IMG/VR virus record: IMGVR_UViG_3300010396_000049
Coordinates: 1 to 61,002 of that record
Direction: 5' to 3' (one strand)
Origin: a virus
Length of the DNA stretch: 61,002 bases
Part shown: in pieces, positions 25,445 to 33,432 of the stretch
Layout of the letters: each line of letters begins with the position of its first letter
Numbering within the stretch: position 1 is the first letter of the stretch
The notes under the pieces: generated by a model
What the model saw: only the letters and a program-made list of their open reading frames with translations
Databases searched by the model: none
Told to the model about the DNA's origin: nothing
Program-made: the position numbers and the translations under genes

Positions 25445-25861
25445 ATGGGAGAAACAAAAACAGAAACACCGACAACAGCAGAGGAACTGCAAACGATTAT
25501 TGCAGAACGCGATGCCACTATCGAGGCACAAAATGCAACGATAGCAGAACAGGAAAAAACCATCACTGGCCAGGAAAACACCATTGCTGACCAGGGCGAA
25601 ACGCTGTCAAAGCAAGCCGCCATCATTAAGCAATTGCAAGCCGGAAAACCGGAAGTAAAAACAGCTGCGCCGGTGGCTAAGAAAAAACCTGAATTGCCGA
25701 AAGAACCGGTAGAAGTGGATGGAAAAAAATACCGTTTCCGTTTCGCGGCCTTTTATTTTAAAGCAGTACGTTACGAAGCACAGGATGCAGCTCTAGATGA
25801 AAAACTTCTGAAAGAGATCCTGGCTGTAGAAGGGCAAATGATTCTAATCGAAATTTTTTAA
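25445..25861 (+). CDS. Coiled-coil head-associated protein
   Basis: 138 residues. Residues 12-70 are a regular coiled coil with repeated (E/D)xTIxxQ motifs; a Pro/Lys linker and a compact C-terminal domain follow. It could be a head decoration or completion protein. No family recognised. Confidence 0.6.
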   Translation: MGETKTETPTTAEELQTIIAERDATIEAQNATIAEQEKTITGQENTIADQGETLSKQAAIIKQLQAGKPEVKTAAPVAKKKPELPKEPVEVDGKKYRFRFAAFYFKAVRYEAQDAALDEKLLKEILAVEGQMILIEIF

Positions 25862-25921
25862 ACTCAAAAACATCTTTTCTCAAAACCCAATCCTTATCCA
25901 AAAATCTTAAAACAATATCCT

Positions 25922-26482
25922 ATGGATTATTCACTCATTAGAAACCAGCGTGCCTGGAGCAATTCCGATAGCGGCATTGCCTCACATGCCTTAATTGCCC
26001 CTGTCTCATTTTTTGTGCCCGACACCGGGTTGAAAAATCCTGTAGCACCATTCAATACGGCAGGCGATGGCATTACCATAAAAACCCCGCATGAATTTAA
26101 TGCAGGCAAAGGCTTCATTTATTTTGCCCTGGCTCCTCAAAAGAATTCCTTGACGGCGCCTATCAGTGGCGACCTTGGTTTTTATAAACAAAACCAAACC
26201 GCTACCATTTTCATTCCCGGAAGCAACCCTGCGATTCATGAAACTTACCAGAGTTTGGTAAATGTTCCCCTGATCGTGTTGGTAAAAGATACTAATGTCT
26301 GCACGCTGAAACAATACCTGCAGCTCGGTACCTCTTGCGAACCGGCATTCCTTGGCGGAAGCTTCGACACTGGTACTACCAAAGACGGCGTTAAAGGCTT
26401 CAATGTACAGGTAAGCTACGACGGCCCTATTCAGTACTACATCGTAGATGATGGCCCGGAAATTTTAGCTGACGAAAGTTAA
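25922..26482 (+). CDS. Hypothetical virion protein
   Basis: 186 residues, strand-rich and Gly/Pro-rich, no signal peptide or catalytic motif. Possibly a tail tube or head protein by position, last of the head block. Confidence 0.55.
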   Translation: MDYSLIRNQRAWSNSDSGIASHALIAPVSFFVPDTGLKNPVAPFNTAGDGITIKTPHEFNAGKGFIYFALAPQKNSLTAPISGDLGFYKQNQTATIFIPGSNPAIHETYQSLVNVPLIVLVKDTNVCTLKQYLQLGTSCEPAFLGGSFDTGTTKDGVKGFNVQVSYDGPIQYYIVDDGPEILADES

Positions 26483-26484
26483 CC

Positions 26485-26530
26485 TGAAAGCTGAAGGCTA
26501 AAAGCTTAAAGCCAAAAGCTTAAACTTTAA
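26485..26530 (+). repeat. Period-7 tandem repeat (AAAAGCT type)
   Basis: Six imperfect units (GAAAGCT, GAAGGCT, AAAAGCT, TAAAGCC) just upstream of a terminator. Confidence 0.75.
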
Positions 26531-26544
26531 GTATAAAAAAAATA

Positions 26545-26571
26545 AAGGCTGGTTGCAATACCGGCCTTTTT
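26545..26571 (+). terminator. Rho-independent terminator after the head operon
   Basis: AAGGCTGG (26545-26552), 8-nt loop, CCGGCCTT (26561-26568), then a T-run. One G-T pair in the stem. Confidence 0.75.
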
Positions 26572-26583
26572 CTATAACAAAAT

Positions 26584-27249
26584 ATGAAGTGCGTAATTCC
26601 TTATAAAGAGAATGGCGGCGTAGAATTAAAATATTGCCTCAGGGGAATAGAGAAGTTTGTTGAGAATCCCGAAATAATAATTATCGGCTCGGAGCCGGCG
26701 TGGATTAAAAATGTAAAAGTTATTTTTTTCCCTAACGGCAGGGCGCTCAGGTTTAAAGAGTGGAATATTTTTAGAAAAATATGCCAGGTAAAAGAAGACT
26801 TCTTATTTTTTAATGATGATCATTTTTTGCTGCAGCCCTTTGATAAAGGCACTTACCATTTTTCCGGAAAGCTTAGTAAACGGATGAAAGACTATGGCAG
26901 CAATGAATACTGGAAAACCATTCAAAACACCATCAACATAATAGGCGATGCTGATAATTATTTCAGGCATGCGCCGATTTTTATCAGGCATGAAATTTTA
27001 GAAAAAATTAAAGAGCTGGATTGGAACGCCTGGTTTGGCTATTGCGTAAAATCGCTCTACTGCCATTATGCAGGCATACAAGGAACCGAATACCCTGATT
27101 TAAAAATTACTGCCAGGCTACCGCTTTCACACCTCAGGGAAGCAACCAAAGGCCGGCAATATTTCTCTACCGGCAATTTTGTTATTAACACCGATATGGT
27201 CACTTTTTTAGAAGAAACTTATCCTCACAAAAGCAAATTTGAAAAATGA
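26584..27249 (+). CDS. Stealth/glycosyltransferase-like protein
   Basis: 221 residues. The central FLFFNDDHFLL with preceding KEWNIFRKI resembles the conserved region of Stealth-type sugar-phosphate transferases and related enzymes. The acidic NDD would bind the metal-nucleotide sugar. First gene of a six-gene cluster for glycan modification; overlaps the next gene by 4 nt. Confidence 0.65.
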   Translation: MKCVIPYKENGGVELKYCLRGIEKFVENPEIIIIGSEPAWIKNVKVIFFPNGRALRFKEWNIFRKICQVKEDFLFFNDDHFLLQPFDKGTYHFSGKLSKRMKDYGSNEYWKTIQNTINIIGDADNYFRHAPIFIRHEILEKIKELDWNAWFGYCVKSLYCHYAGIQGTEYPDLKITARLPLSHLREATKGRQYFSTGNFVINTDMVTFLEETYPHKSKFEK

Positions 27250-27779
27250 TATTGAGTTGCCAGCCATACCGTGAAGACAGAAATTTAGGCAAAGCTTATA
27301 ACGATGCTTTTAAATTAATTGGAGATGATGATTACCTCATCATTACCGATTATGATGTATTGTACCTGCTTCCGGACCAGATAAAACACATAACAGAATA
27401 TTGCAACCGTTTTCCCGATGGGGATTTATTTGTAAGCTGGGCCAATAGGACGTTTGTGCCCAATGCGCAAATTTATAGCGGCAAGCTTGATGAAGAAGCG
27501 GACATAAGAAAACACCTGGCCACAGCTCAGGAGTGTTATAAAAATTTGTACAACGTTACAAGAATAAGAGAAAATATTTCCGGCTTCCTTATGGCTATAC
27601 CAAAAAGAACCTGGAATGAAATTCCTTTTACGGAAGACCTCAAATGCCTGGGTGTAGATACTATTTTTTCACAAAAGCTTTTATCTGCTGATAAAATTAT
27701 TTACCGCATGGACGGCATTTATATCTGGCATACTTACCGCCTGCTAAATGGTGTAAAAAATAAATCTCATTTACTTTAA
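27246..27779 (+). CDS. GT-A-type glycosyltransferase
   Basis: 177 residues. YLIITDYDVLYL contains the DxD motif of GT-A enzymes; NLGKAYNDAF and GFLMAIPKRTW are other typical GT-A segments. It would transfer a sugar from a nucleotide donor, acceptor unknown. ATGA overlap with the upstream gene. Confidence 0.75.
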   Translation: MILSCQPYREDRNLGKAYNDAFKLIGDDDYLIITDYDVLYLLPDQIKHITEYCNRFPDGDLFVSWANRTFVPNAQIYSGKLDEEADIRKHLATAQECYKNLYNVTRIRENISGFLMAIPKRTWNEIPFTEDLKCLGVDTIFSQKLLSADKIIYRMDGIYIWHTYRLLNGVKNKSHLL

Positions 27780-27790
27780 AAACTAAAATT

Positions 27791-28285
27791 ATGATATTCA
27801 GAAACGACGACGTAAGCTACAAAACAGAAGTAGGGCAGTTTGCAGAAATACAGAAACTTTTTAAGAAAGAAATTATTCTCCACACCATTGCTTTGATATG
27901 CAAAAACATTGAAAAGAACCCGGAATTGATCACGTTTATCAATAATAATAATATTGATGTGCAGATCCACTGTTGGGAACATTACAATTTTATTGAAAAC
28001 AAAAAACAGTTAGCTGCAGACCTGCCCAGGTGTATAAAAACTATTGAAAAACATTTCAATCACAGCCCTTCAATTGTTTACCCGCCCTGGAACCAAAGCG
28101 ACGATGAAGTAGTAAAAATATGTGAGGCAAACGGGCTGCAAATAAGCAAAAAGAAAGTAAGCCTAAGCCAATACATACGATGCGAAGGCGATGTAGAGGA
28201 AGATGTGATCAACTTCCATTCGTGGAGCTATGATGAAATTATTGTTTTGGAAAAGGCATTAAAAATTTATTCTAAAAAAAGATGA
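27791..28285 (+). CDS. Polysaccharide deacetylase-like protein
   Basis: 164 residues. FRNDDVS at the start is the NodB catalytic/metal motif, VQIHCWEHYNF supplies the His pair, and VYPPWNQ matches the RxPW/YPPW block. It would remove acyl groups from sugars. It is shorter than typical NodB domains (about 190-200). Overlaps the next gene by 4 nt. Confidence 0.75.
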   Translation: MIFRNDDVSYKTEVGQFAEIQKLFKKEIILHTIALICKNIEKNPELITFINNNNIDVQIHCWEHYNFIENKKQLAADLPRCIKTIEKHFNHSPSIVYPPWNQSDDEVVKICEANGLQISKKKVSLSQYIRCEGDVEEDVINFHSWSYDEIIVLEKALKIYSKKR

Positions 28286-28767
28286 AGATATCAGACTTTG
28301 CGCCGCGCACCGGAGCGTTAGAATATTATTTATCCGGAAATAATTTAACCGGCATAGAAGTGGGCACCGATGTTGGCGCTCATGCTGAATCATTATTAAC
28401 AAATTGTGATATCCAAAAACTATACCTCGTCGATACCTGGGAAAATGACTATTGCCGGGGATATTGCGAAGGCAGGCTTTCACGCTGGTTTCATAAAATA
28501 GAATTGTTGAAAGGCCGATCGCTTGAGATGCAAAAGAAATTTTTGACAAATACTTTTGATTTTATCTATTTAGACCAGCAACATGATTACCAGTCTGTAA
28601 AATCTGACCTGGTGGGCTGGTGGGAAAAATTGAAAACCGGCGGAATAATGGCATTAAGAAATTACGCCGAATCAAATACAGAACTCAAGAAAGCTGCAGA
28701 TGAATTTTGCATTGATAAAAAATTTAAGGTAGAACGTTACCATGGAGAAATAATAATTTTTAAATGA
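28282..28767 (+). CDS. Class I SAM-dependent methyltransferase
   Basis: 161 residues. GIEVGTDVGAHAESLL is the SAM-binding loop, LYLVDTWEND the second motif, FDFIYLDQQHDY the third. Likely a sugar O-methyltransferase given its neighbours. Overlaps neighbours by 4 nt on each side. Confidence 0.8.
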   Translation: MKISDFAPRTGALEYYLSGNNLTGIEVGTDVGAHAESLLTNCDIQKLYLVDTWENDYCRGYCEGRLSRWFHKIELLKGRSLEMQKKFLTNTFDFIYLDQQHDYQSVKSDLVGWWEKLKTGGIMALRNYAESNTELKKAADEFCIDKKFKVERYHGEIIIFK

Positions 28768-29396
28768 AAGTTTGTTACACCGCCCTATTTGGAAATTATG
28801 AAGAGCTCAAAGAGCCTGCAATAATTACACCCGGTTGGAAATATGTCTGCTATACGGACCAGCCTTTAAAAAGCGATGTATGGGAAATAAAGCAGTTAGA
28901 ATTGCGTAATGGCGCAACACCTCAAAAATTAGCCAGGTGCTACAAAATAAAAGAGTTTGCAGAATGGGAGCAAAGCATTTGGATAGACGCCAGCTTCGTT
29001 ATCAATACTGACCTGAATGCCTGGTGGGAAAAATATTTTAAAAAAGGATTCAGTGCGCCAAAACATCCATTAAGAAATTGCATTTACGATGAAGGAAAGC
29101 ATTGCATGAGAATAAAACGAGGCGCAGAGGGAATAGAAAAGCAATTAACAGAATATAAATCGTTGGGCATCCCGAAGAAAAACGGCCTTATCACCAGCGG
29201 TTTATTGATGCGGGAAAACACGCCAGAGGTAATTGCATTGTGCAAAGAATGGTGGACGGAAATGAGCACGCAAAGCATCCGCGACCAGATTGCCTTTGGA
29301 AAAGCAAGCCTAAATGCAAATTGCGTGTATACATACCCGTGGGATTATAGGGAAAGCAACTATTTTATTTATAAAAAACATTACCATTTAAGATGA
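28764..29396 (+). CDS. DUF616-type glycosyltransferase-like protein
   Basis: 210 residues. The start YTALFGNYEELKEP with YVCYTDQ and then SIWIDASF is the DUF616/TOD1-like pattern, regarded as GT-A-fold. Part of the same coupled operon. Confidence 0.75.
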   Translation: MKVCYTALFGNYEELKEPAIITPGWKYVCYTDQPLKSDVWEIKQLELRNGATPQKLARCYKIKEFAEWEQSIWIDASFVINTDLNAWWEKYFKKGFSAPKHPLRNCIYDEGKHCMRIKRGAEGIEKQLTEYKSLGIPKKNGLITSGLLMRENTPEVIALCKEWWTEMSTQSIRDQIAFGKASLNANCVYTYPWDYRESNYFIYKKHYHLR

Positions 29397-29962
29397 TAAC
29401 ACACCACACACAATTACTGAATTCATTAATTGAAAGAAACAATTTGAAATCTTATCTCGAAATTGGCGTGCAAGATCCTGCCAATAATTTTGATAAGATA
29501 AAATGTGAAATGAAACATGGCGTAGATCCGGAAGTGGATGGTTGCCGCATTTCAAAAGTTGGAAGCGACGAATATTTTTCAATAATGCAGGAAGAAATAA
29601 AATTCGATTTAATTTTTATTGATGGCCTTCATCATGAAGCCCAGGTAAAAAGGGACTTTGAAAATTCATTGCGCTGCCTGAATGAAAACGGGTTTATTGT
29701 TTTGCATGATTGCCTGCCAACAAATGAAGCCGGCACCAAAGTTCCGCGTGAAACAAAAGTTTGGTGGGGAGATGTTTACAAATTTGCGATGACGCTAAGA
29801 AGATATGATGGCATTGATTTTAAAACCATTGATATTGATGAAGGTTGCTGCGTGGTTTGGAAAGACGCATCAAAAAAAGGCAGTAATAAAAATATCCGTG
29901 CCAATTGGAATACGTACCAATCAAAAGGCCGAGAGCTTTTGAACGTAGTAAAAACATTATAG
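29393..29962 (+). CDS. Class I SAM-dependent methyltransferase
   Basis: 189 residues. YLEIGVQDPANNF, HGVDPEVDGC and FDLIFIDGLHHEAQV are the successive methyltransferase motifs; FIVLHDCLP follows, as in Methyltransf_24-like enzymes acting on glycans. Last gene of the glycan cluster, followed by a terminator. Confidence 0.8.
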   Translation: MITHHTQLLNSLIERNNLKSYLEIGVQDPANNFDKIKCEMKHGVDPEVDGCRISKVGSDEYFSIMQEEIKFDLIFIDGLHHEAQVKRDFENSLRCLNENGFIVLHDCLPTNEAGTKVPRETKVWWGDVYKFAMTLRRYDGIDFKTIDIDEGCCVVWKDASKKGSNKNIRANWNTYQSKGRELLNVVKTL

Positions 29963-30003
29963 AACTCTTTTTTTCGTTTTCTCGTAATTGTTAGTTTTGG
30001 AAA

Positions 30004-30034
30004 TCCGGTAACTATATACGTGTTAGTTACCGGA
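30004..30034. other. Perfect 11-bp inverted repeat
   Basis: TCCGGTAACTA (30004-30014), 9-nt loop, TAGTTACCGGA (30024-30034), directly before a terminator. Could be an mRNA-end structure or a protein-binding site. Confidence 0.6.
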
Positions 30035-30063
30035 AATCCCCCGAATCAGGGGGATTTTTTTTT
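30035..30063 (+). terminator. Rho-independent terminator after the glycan operon
   Basis: AATCCCCC (30035-30042), loop of 6, GGGGGATT (30049-30056), then T-run. Strong. Confidence 0.88.
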
Positions 30064-30121
30064 GTCATACTGAGCCTGTCGAAGGGTGCCTCATCCCAAC
30101 CCCTTCTCCGAGGGGAGAAGG
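30064..30121 (+). repeat. Intergenic repeat elements (GTCATACTGAGCCTGTCGAA and palindromic copy 3)
   Basis: The first part is a phrase common between genes of many bacteria. The second, CCTCATCCCAACCCCTTCTC with GAGGGGAGAAGG, is the third copy of the palindromic element. The rest of the 29963-30305 gap is AT-rich, then a structured leader. Confidence 0.65.
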
Positions 30122-30210
30122 ACACGCTCTGAAAAATTTATAGAATAGAAATATTACTTATTTCTTCGTTTACTGTTATCTTCGTTCTGCGGCACTTCTT
30201 ATAAAATATT

Positions 30211-30301
30211 GCAGAGCAACCACCTTACTGGTGGTTGGCATACCGGTGCAAGCCCGGCGCTCTGCAATGTAGAGAGGTGTCGCAACCAGACCAACCACCT
30301 T
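30211..30301 (+). ncRNA. Structured 5' leader (three-way-junction-like)
   Basis: An outer stem GCAGAGC/GCTCTGC (30211-30217 with 30259-30265) encloses AACCACC/GGTGGTT (30218-30224 with 30230-30236) and CCGG/CCGG. A second CCAACCACCTT lies at 30291-30301, just before the start codon, and could compete for GGTGGTTGG, giving a switch between two folds. No known riboswitch class recognised. Confidence 0.5.
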
Positions 30302-30305
30302 TATT

Positions 30306-30614
30306 ATGATTACAGCAGGCGATGGCGGCAAATTAGAAGACCTCGAAGATTATTCCGGGATATTGAATAAACTCAGGAATTACCTGTTAGAATATTATGA
30401 ACCTGTTCAGGACCCGGTGAAAGCGGAAATGCATTTATCTACCAGGGAAATATGGCAGCAGCTTCAGAAGCTGGTACCCTGCGAAGGGCTTAATGAAGAC
30501 ATGGTAGCGCAGTGGCTGCATTTGGGCGGATTTACATGGTATGATTATGGGGAGATGAAATTTGAATGGATGATGAGGAAGAAAATGTCAAAATGTGAAA
30601 ATGTGCTAATGTGA
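30306..30614 (+). CDS. Hypothetical protein
   Basis: 102 residues, acidic, probably helical, no domain recognised. Preceded by the structured leader with only 4 nt from the ACCACCTT segment to ATG. Confidence 0.55.
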   Translation: MITAGDGGKLEDLEDYSGILNKLRNYLLEYYEPVQDPVKAEMHLSTREIWQQLQKLVPCEGLNEDMVAQWLHLGGFTWYDYGEMKFEWMMRKKMSKCENVLM

Positions 30615-30665
30615 AAATTAGCAAATGAAACAGCCTGAAAAAAATGTAAATTTACAATCTCATAA

Positions 30666-30703
30666 AGCAGGAGCGCAACCTGGGTAAACACGAGCGGAAA
30701 AAT
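30666..30703 (+). promoter_or_regulatory. Leader motif, copy 2
   Basis: CAGG-AGCGCAA-CCTG hairpin followed by GGTAAACACGAGCGGAAAAA and the start codon; compare 11925-11960 and 38107-38142. Confidence 0.6.
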
Positions 30704-30961
30704 ATGGCAAGAAAATATCCCACCTTTTTATTTGACAATCCTCAAAATACAAAAAACAAAGGCCCTTTTATTGTACGAACAATTTATCCCAAAGCGCTTT
30801 TTTATGTTACAAATGAAAAGGATCCGTCGCACCGGGGATCTCATCATTGTATTATAGTTGAAAAGTGGGACACTGCGTCCGGCCAGGAATATGAAGAGGC
30901 GCGGCTTTTGGCTAACCTTTGGTTTGACAGGCAATTAAAATCAGGAAATATAAAATTATAA
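30704..30961 (+). CDS. Hypothetical protein
   Basis: 85 residues, strand-rich in the middle, no recognised domain. It follows leader motif copy 2. Confidence 0.55.
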   Translation: MARKYPTFLFDNPQNTKNKGPFIVRTIYPKALFYVTNEKDPSHRGSHHCIIVEKWDTASGQEYEEARLLANLWFDRQLKSGNIKL

Positions 30962-30963
30962 AA

Positions 30964-31170
30964 ATGGAAGACGAACTTGTATATAAGCTCGGCGAAGATC
31001 CGCAACTATCTGAAAAAGATTTTAAAGCCTGGATGACAGGTTTATTTATTCAACAATATCCTGACTGGGAACATTTTAATAATGCCCAAGCAGTGAAAGC
31101 GATTGATCTTGCAGAGCAAATCATTTCATTTGGTAAGCAATACGGGCTGCTTAATGTAAATCTTAAATGA
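30964..31170 (+). CDS. Hypothetical protein
   Basis: 68 residues, helical, no recognised domain; 2 nt after the previous gene. Confidence 0.55.
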   Translation: MEDELVYKLGEDPQLSEKDFKAWMTGLFIQQYPDWEHFNNAQAVKAIDLAEQIISFGKQYGLLNVNLK

Positions 31171-31172
31171 CA

Positions 31173-31210
31173 CAGTAAACGAACAAAAAATGTAAATTCT
31201 TATTTTAATG
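31173..31210 (+). repeat. Module leader repeat, copy 1
   Basis: CAGTAAACGAACAAAAAATG then TAAATTCTTATTTTAATG ending in the next start codon. Copies at 31607-31643, 32656-32694 and 33105-33141, with partial ones at 32062-32085 and 39782-39815. Confidence 0.85.
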
Positions 31211-31612
31211 AAAACAACATACAACATTTTATCAATTGACGAATTATCATATTCTCCAGCGGATGATGAACGTATGTTTTGGTTTGAAGGGGAGCTAAGC
31301 TTCTCAATTAAATTTACCTGCAGGGACAAAGAAGAAACAATATTCCGCAAAAGATTTAAAAGCTATTGCAGAAGGGCAGATTCTACGCAAGATGTTTTAA
31401 GAATTTGCATTGAAAAGTTTTTAAACAAAGCCATAGAACATGTTGGAGACGATATATATATGAAAGATTGCAATTGCATTGTAGACAGAAAAAACATTCA
31501 TCAATTAGATGTTCAATTACAGGAGCCTTTCAAATCTCTTTTTAATGACCTATTTGATAAACAAAAATGGGAAATGCCACAAGGATTGCTGCCTGAAGAA
31601 TCTAATCAGTAA
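31208..31612 (+). CDS. Hypothetical protein
   Basis: 134 residues, no recognised domain. Its last codons CAG TAA are the first bases of the next leader repeat. Confidence 0.6.
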   Translation: MKTTYNILSIDELSYSPADDERMFWFEGELSFSIKFTCRDKEETIFRKRFKSYCRRADSTQDVLRICIEKFLNKAIEHVGDDIYMKDCNCIVDRKNIHQLDVQLQEPFKSLFNDLFDKQKWEMPQGLLPEESNQ

Positions 31613-31643
31613 ACAAACAAAAAATGTAAATTCTTATTTTATG
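31607..31643 (+). repeat. Module leader repeat, copy 2
   Basis: CAGTAAACAAACAAAAAATG then TAAATTCTTATTTTATG; overlaps the stop of the upstream gene and the start of the next. Confidence 0.85.
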
Positions 31644-32108
31644 ATAGATGCTAAGGAATTAAGGATTGGGAATTGGTTTAGCGGTTTCGTAGTTGCAGAA
31701 GCTTATTCTACCGGATTTGTAAGAGTAGAAAAGATTTGTCCTGGGAGCGTATATTCGATTTACCAGCATTATGATGTCGTCTGTTTTTCACAACTGGACC
31801 CAAACCATCATTGCATTCTAAAATTGGAAAATATGACTCCAATTAATTTACATTCTGAATTGCTACAAAGGCTTGGATTTAAAAAAACTGTGGCCGCAGG
31901 AATATTTTTTTATGATGATTTCAAATTAATCTTTACTGAAGGCATATTCTATTTTAATTATGGAAAATATTCGCAAATGGAATTGCTATACCTACATCAG
32001 CTTCAGAACTTGTTCTATGCTCTTCGTGGAGAAGAACTTGAAATAAAAGAATCAATTTTTACAGTAAACGAACAAAAACCTAATGGAAAAAGTAAATACA
32101 ATTACTGA
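31641..32108 (+). CDS. ELRIGN-type small protein
   Basis: 155 residues from MIDAKELRIGNWF to the C-terminus. LLYLHQLQNLFYALRGEEL near the end matches cassette 5 (11335-11679). A longer frame from 31509 is rejected. The family is frequent in Bacteroidota phages and mobile elements, function unknown. Confidence 0.75.
   Translation: MIDAKELRIGNWFSGFVVAEAYSTGFVRVEKICPGSVYSIYQHYDVVCFSQLDPNHHCILKLENMTPINLHSELLQRLGFKKTVAAGIFFYDDFKLIFTEGIFYFNYGKYSQMELLYLHQLQNLFYALRGEELEIKESIFTVNEQKPNGKSKYNY
32062..32085 (+). repeat. Module leader repeat, partial copy
   Basis: CAGTAAACGAACAAAAAC then CTAATG; here it is inside the end of the ELRIGN-type gene and carries the start of the next gene. Confidence 0.7.
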
Positions 32109-32568
32109 AGTAAAAAACTTCGTTGAATGCCCACACTGTAATAAATCAAAAAATTCTGTCGGGCATTTATTTTCCGAAAACAAAGAAATAAGTTTTGGGC
32201 CGTGGTACTGTGCTGAGTGTGGTAACGCTTTTCGTGGTGTTGTAAAAGGCAAGGATGTTTTTCTTGAAAAAATGAGTGAAAGAAAAGATAGCGCAATTGT
32301 TTTTCTTAGGAGCGGCAATATTCTACTGGCTGTAAAAGGAATGTATTTCAACGGCGAATTGGATGTTGATAATAGCCGGTATTTCTACGAAGAACATACG
32401 TGCCCCACGAACTATCTTAAGGACGTAGAAATGGTCATTGATTTAAAAAACGGAGATACTGACCCACATGGAATATTTGAATTTGTCGGCGTTATTCCAT
32501 ATCAAGATTTAGACGGCGTTGAAGATTTAAGGAGCCTGCTTCCTTCCGGCTTCTTGGCAGAGATATAG
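32083..32568 (+). CDS. Zinc-ribbon-containing hypothetical protein
   Basis: 161 residues. CPHCNKS and, after about 25 residues, CAECGNAF form a zinc ribbon at the N-terminus. The remainder is unassigned. Overlaps the previous gene by 26 nt. Confidence 0.65.
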   Translation: MEKVNTITEVKNFVECPHCNKSKNSVGHLFSENKEISFGPWYCAECGNAFRGVVKGKDVFLEKMSERKDSAIVFLRSGNILLAVKGMYFNGELDVDNSRYFYEEHTCPTNYLKDVEMVIDLKNGDTDPHGIFEFVGVIPYQDLDGVEDLRSLLPSGFLAEI

Positions 32569-32655
32569 AAATAAAGGGTAACTAAAGATTAAATTTTCTT
32601 CGCCCATTATGTATATAGTTAACGCCTGAACTTCTTGCAGATTTAGGGTTTATTA

Positions 32656-32694
32656 AACTAAACAAACAAAAAATGTAAATTTTTATTTTGTATG
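32656..32694 (+). repeat. Module leader repeat, copy 3
   Basis: AACTAAACAAACAAAAAATG then TAAATTTTTATTTTGTATG. Confidence 0.8.
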
Positions 32695-33024
32695 AATTAC
32701 AATAAAATCATTTTGAGAGGTTCGAAATATACAAATGCTGCTTTATGGAATTGGAGCAGCAGGAAAGACAGATTGATTTCATTGTGGTGCAAAACGGAAG
32801 ACCGGCACGTAAAGAAAAAAACAAATAAAATTATTTCAGAAATTGACAAAAGAGTTAAGGACCTTGTTGATTTAAAAATAAAAATAAAGGCACAGATCAG
32901 GCAGAATGAAAGAGAGACGAAGGAAATGTATATTATGCTTGAATGTCCGAGTATGGCTTGCAGGTATTCGCTTGAAGCAGTTGGGATGGCTGTAAGAACC
33001 AGTGATTACGTTCGGGCAAATTGA
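32692..33024 (+). CDS. Hypothetical basic protein
   Basis: 110 residues, strongly basic, with a probable coiled coil in the middle. No domain recognised. Its TGA overlaps a TTG start. Confidence 0.5.
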   Translation: MNYNKIILRGSKYTNAALWNWSSRKDRLISLWCKTEDRHVKKKTNKIISEIDKRVKDLVDLKIKIKAQIRQNERETKEMYIMLECPSMACRYSLEAVGMAVRTSDYVRAN

Positions 33025-33110
33025 AATGCAAAATATGTGGTTCGGCATTAGAAGACAGGTCTTCGAGAGGCATTGACGAAATGTTGTTTGATTTGAATAT
33101 AAACCAGTAA
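33021..33110 (+). CDS. Small CxxC protein (TTG start)
   Basis: 29 residues beginning with a KCKICGSALEDRSSRG segment and ending INQ. TTG overlaps the upstream TGA, and its CAG TAA end coincides with the next leader repeat, exactly as for 31208-31612. Short but the context is good. Confidence 0.45.
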   Translation: MKCKICGSALEDRSSRGIDEMLFDLNINQ

Positions 33111-33141
33111 ACGAACAAAAAATGTAAATTTTTATTTTATG
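33105..33141 (+). repeat. Module leader repeat, copy 4
   Basis: CAGTAAACGAACAAAAAATG then TAAATTTTTATTTTATG. Confidence 0.85.
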
Positions 33142-33342
33142 ATAGATCCAAAAGAATTAAGGATAGGGAATTGGATTTTGCCTGAACATGATCTGAAGCA
33201 CAAAAAATAAAAGGTGCAGATAAGTTTAGTTTTCAAAGCGACATGGGGAAAACCCGTAATTGATCGTTGGAATGTTGAAGCTTTTAAGCGACTGCAAGAA
33301 TTATCAAAAAAAATAAACCCAATAATCAATAATCAATAATTT
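33139..33342 (+). pseudogene. Truncated ELRIGN-type gene
   Basis: The start (MIDPKELRIGNWI) is nearly the same as the gene at 31641, but a TAA at 33208-33210 stops it after 23 residues. The same frame reopens with 43 more residues (from a GTG at 33214) that do not resemble the intact paralog. Best read as a decayed or chimeric copy. Confidence 0.6.
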
Positions 33343-33392
33343 CCTCTCATTATCACATTTGCTAATTTTCGAATTAGCTAATTAACTTCCCT

Positions 33393-33427
33393 GTCCTTTC
33401 TCAGGCGCACGCCTCGCCTTATACTTG
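33393..33427 (+). promoter_or_regulatory. Late promoter (terminase operon)
   Basis: GTCCTTTC (33393-33400), 19 nt, TATACTTG (33420-33427), 5 nt to ATG. Confidence 0.75.
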
Positions 33428-33432
33428 CATCT

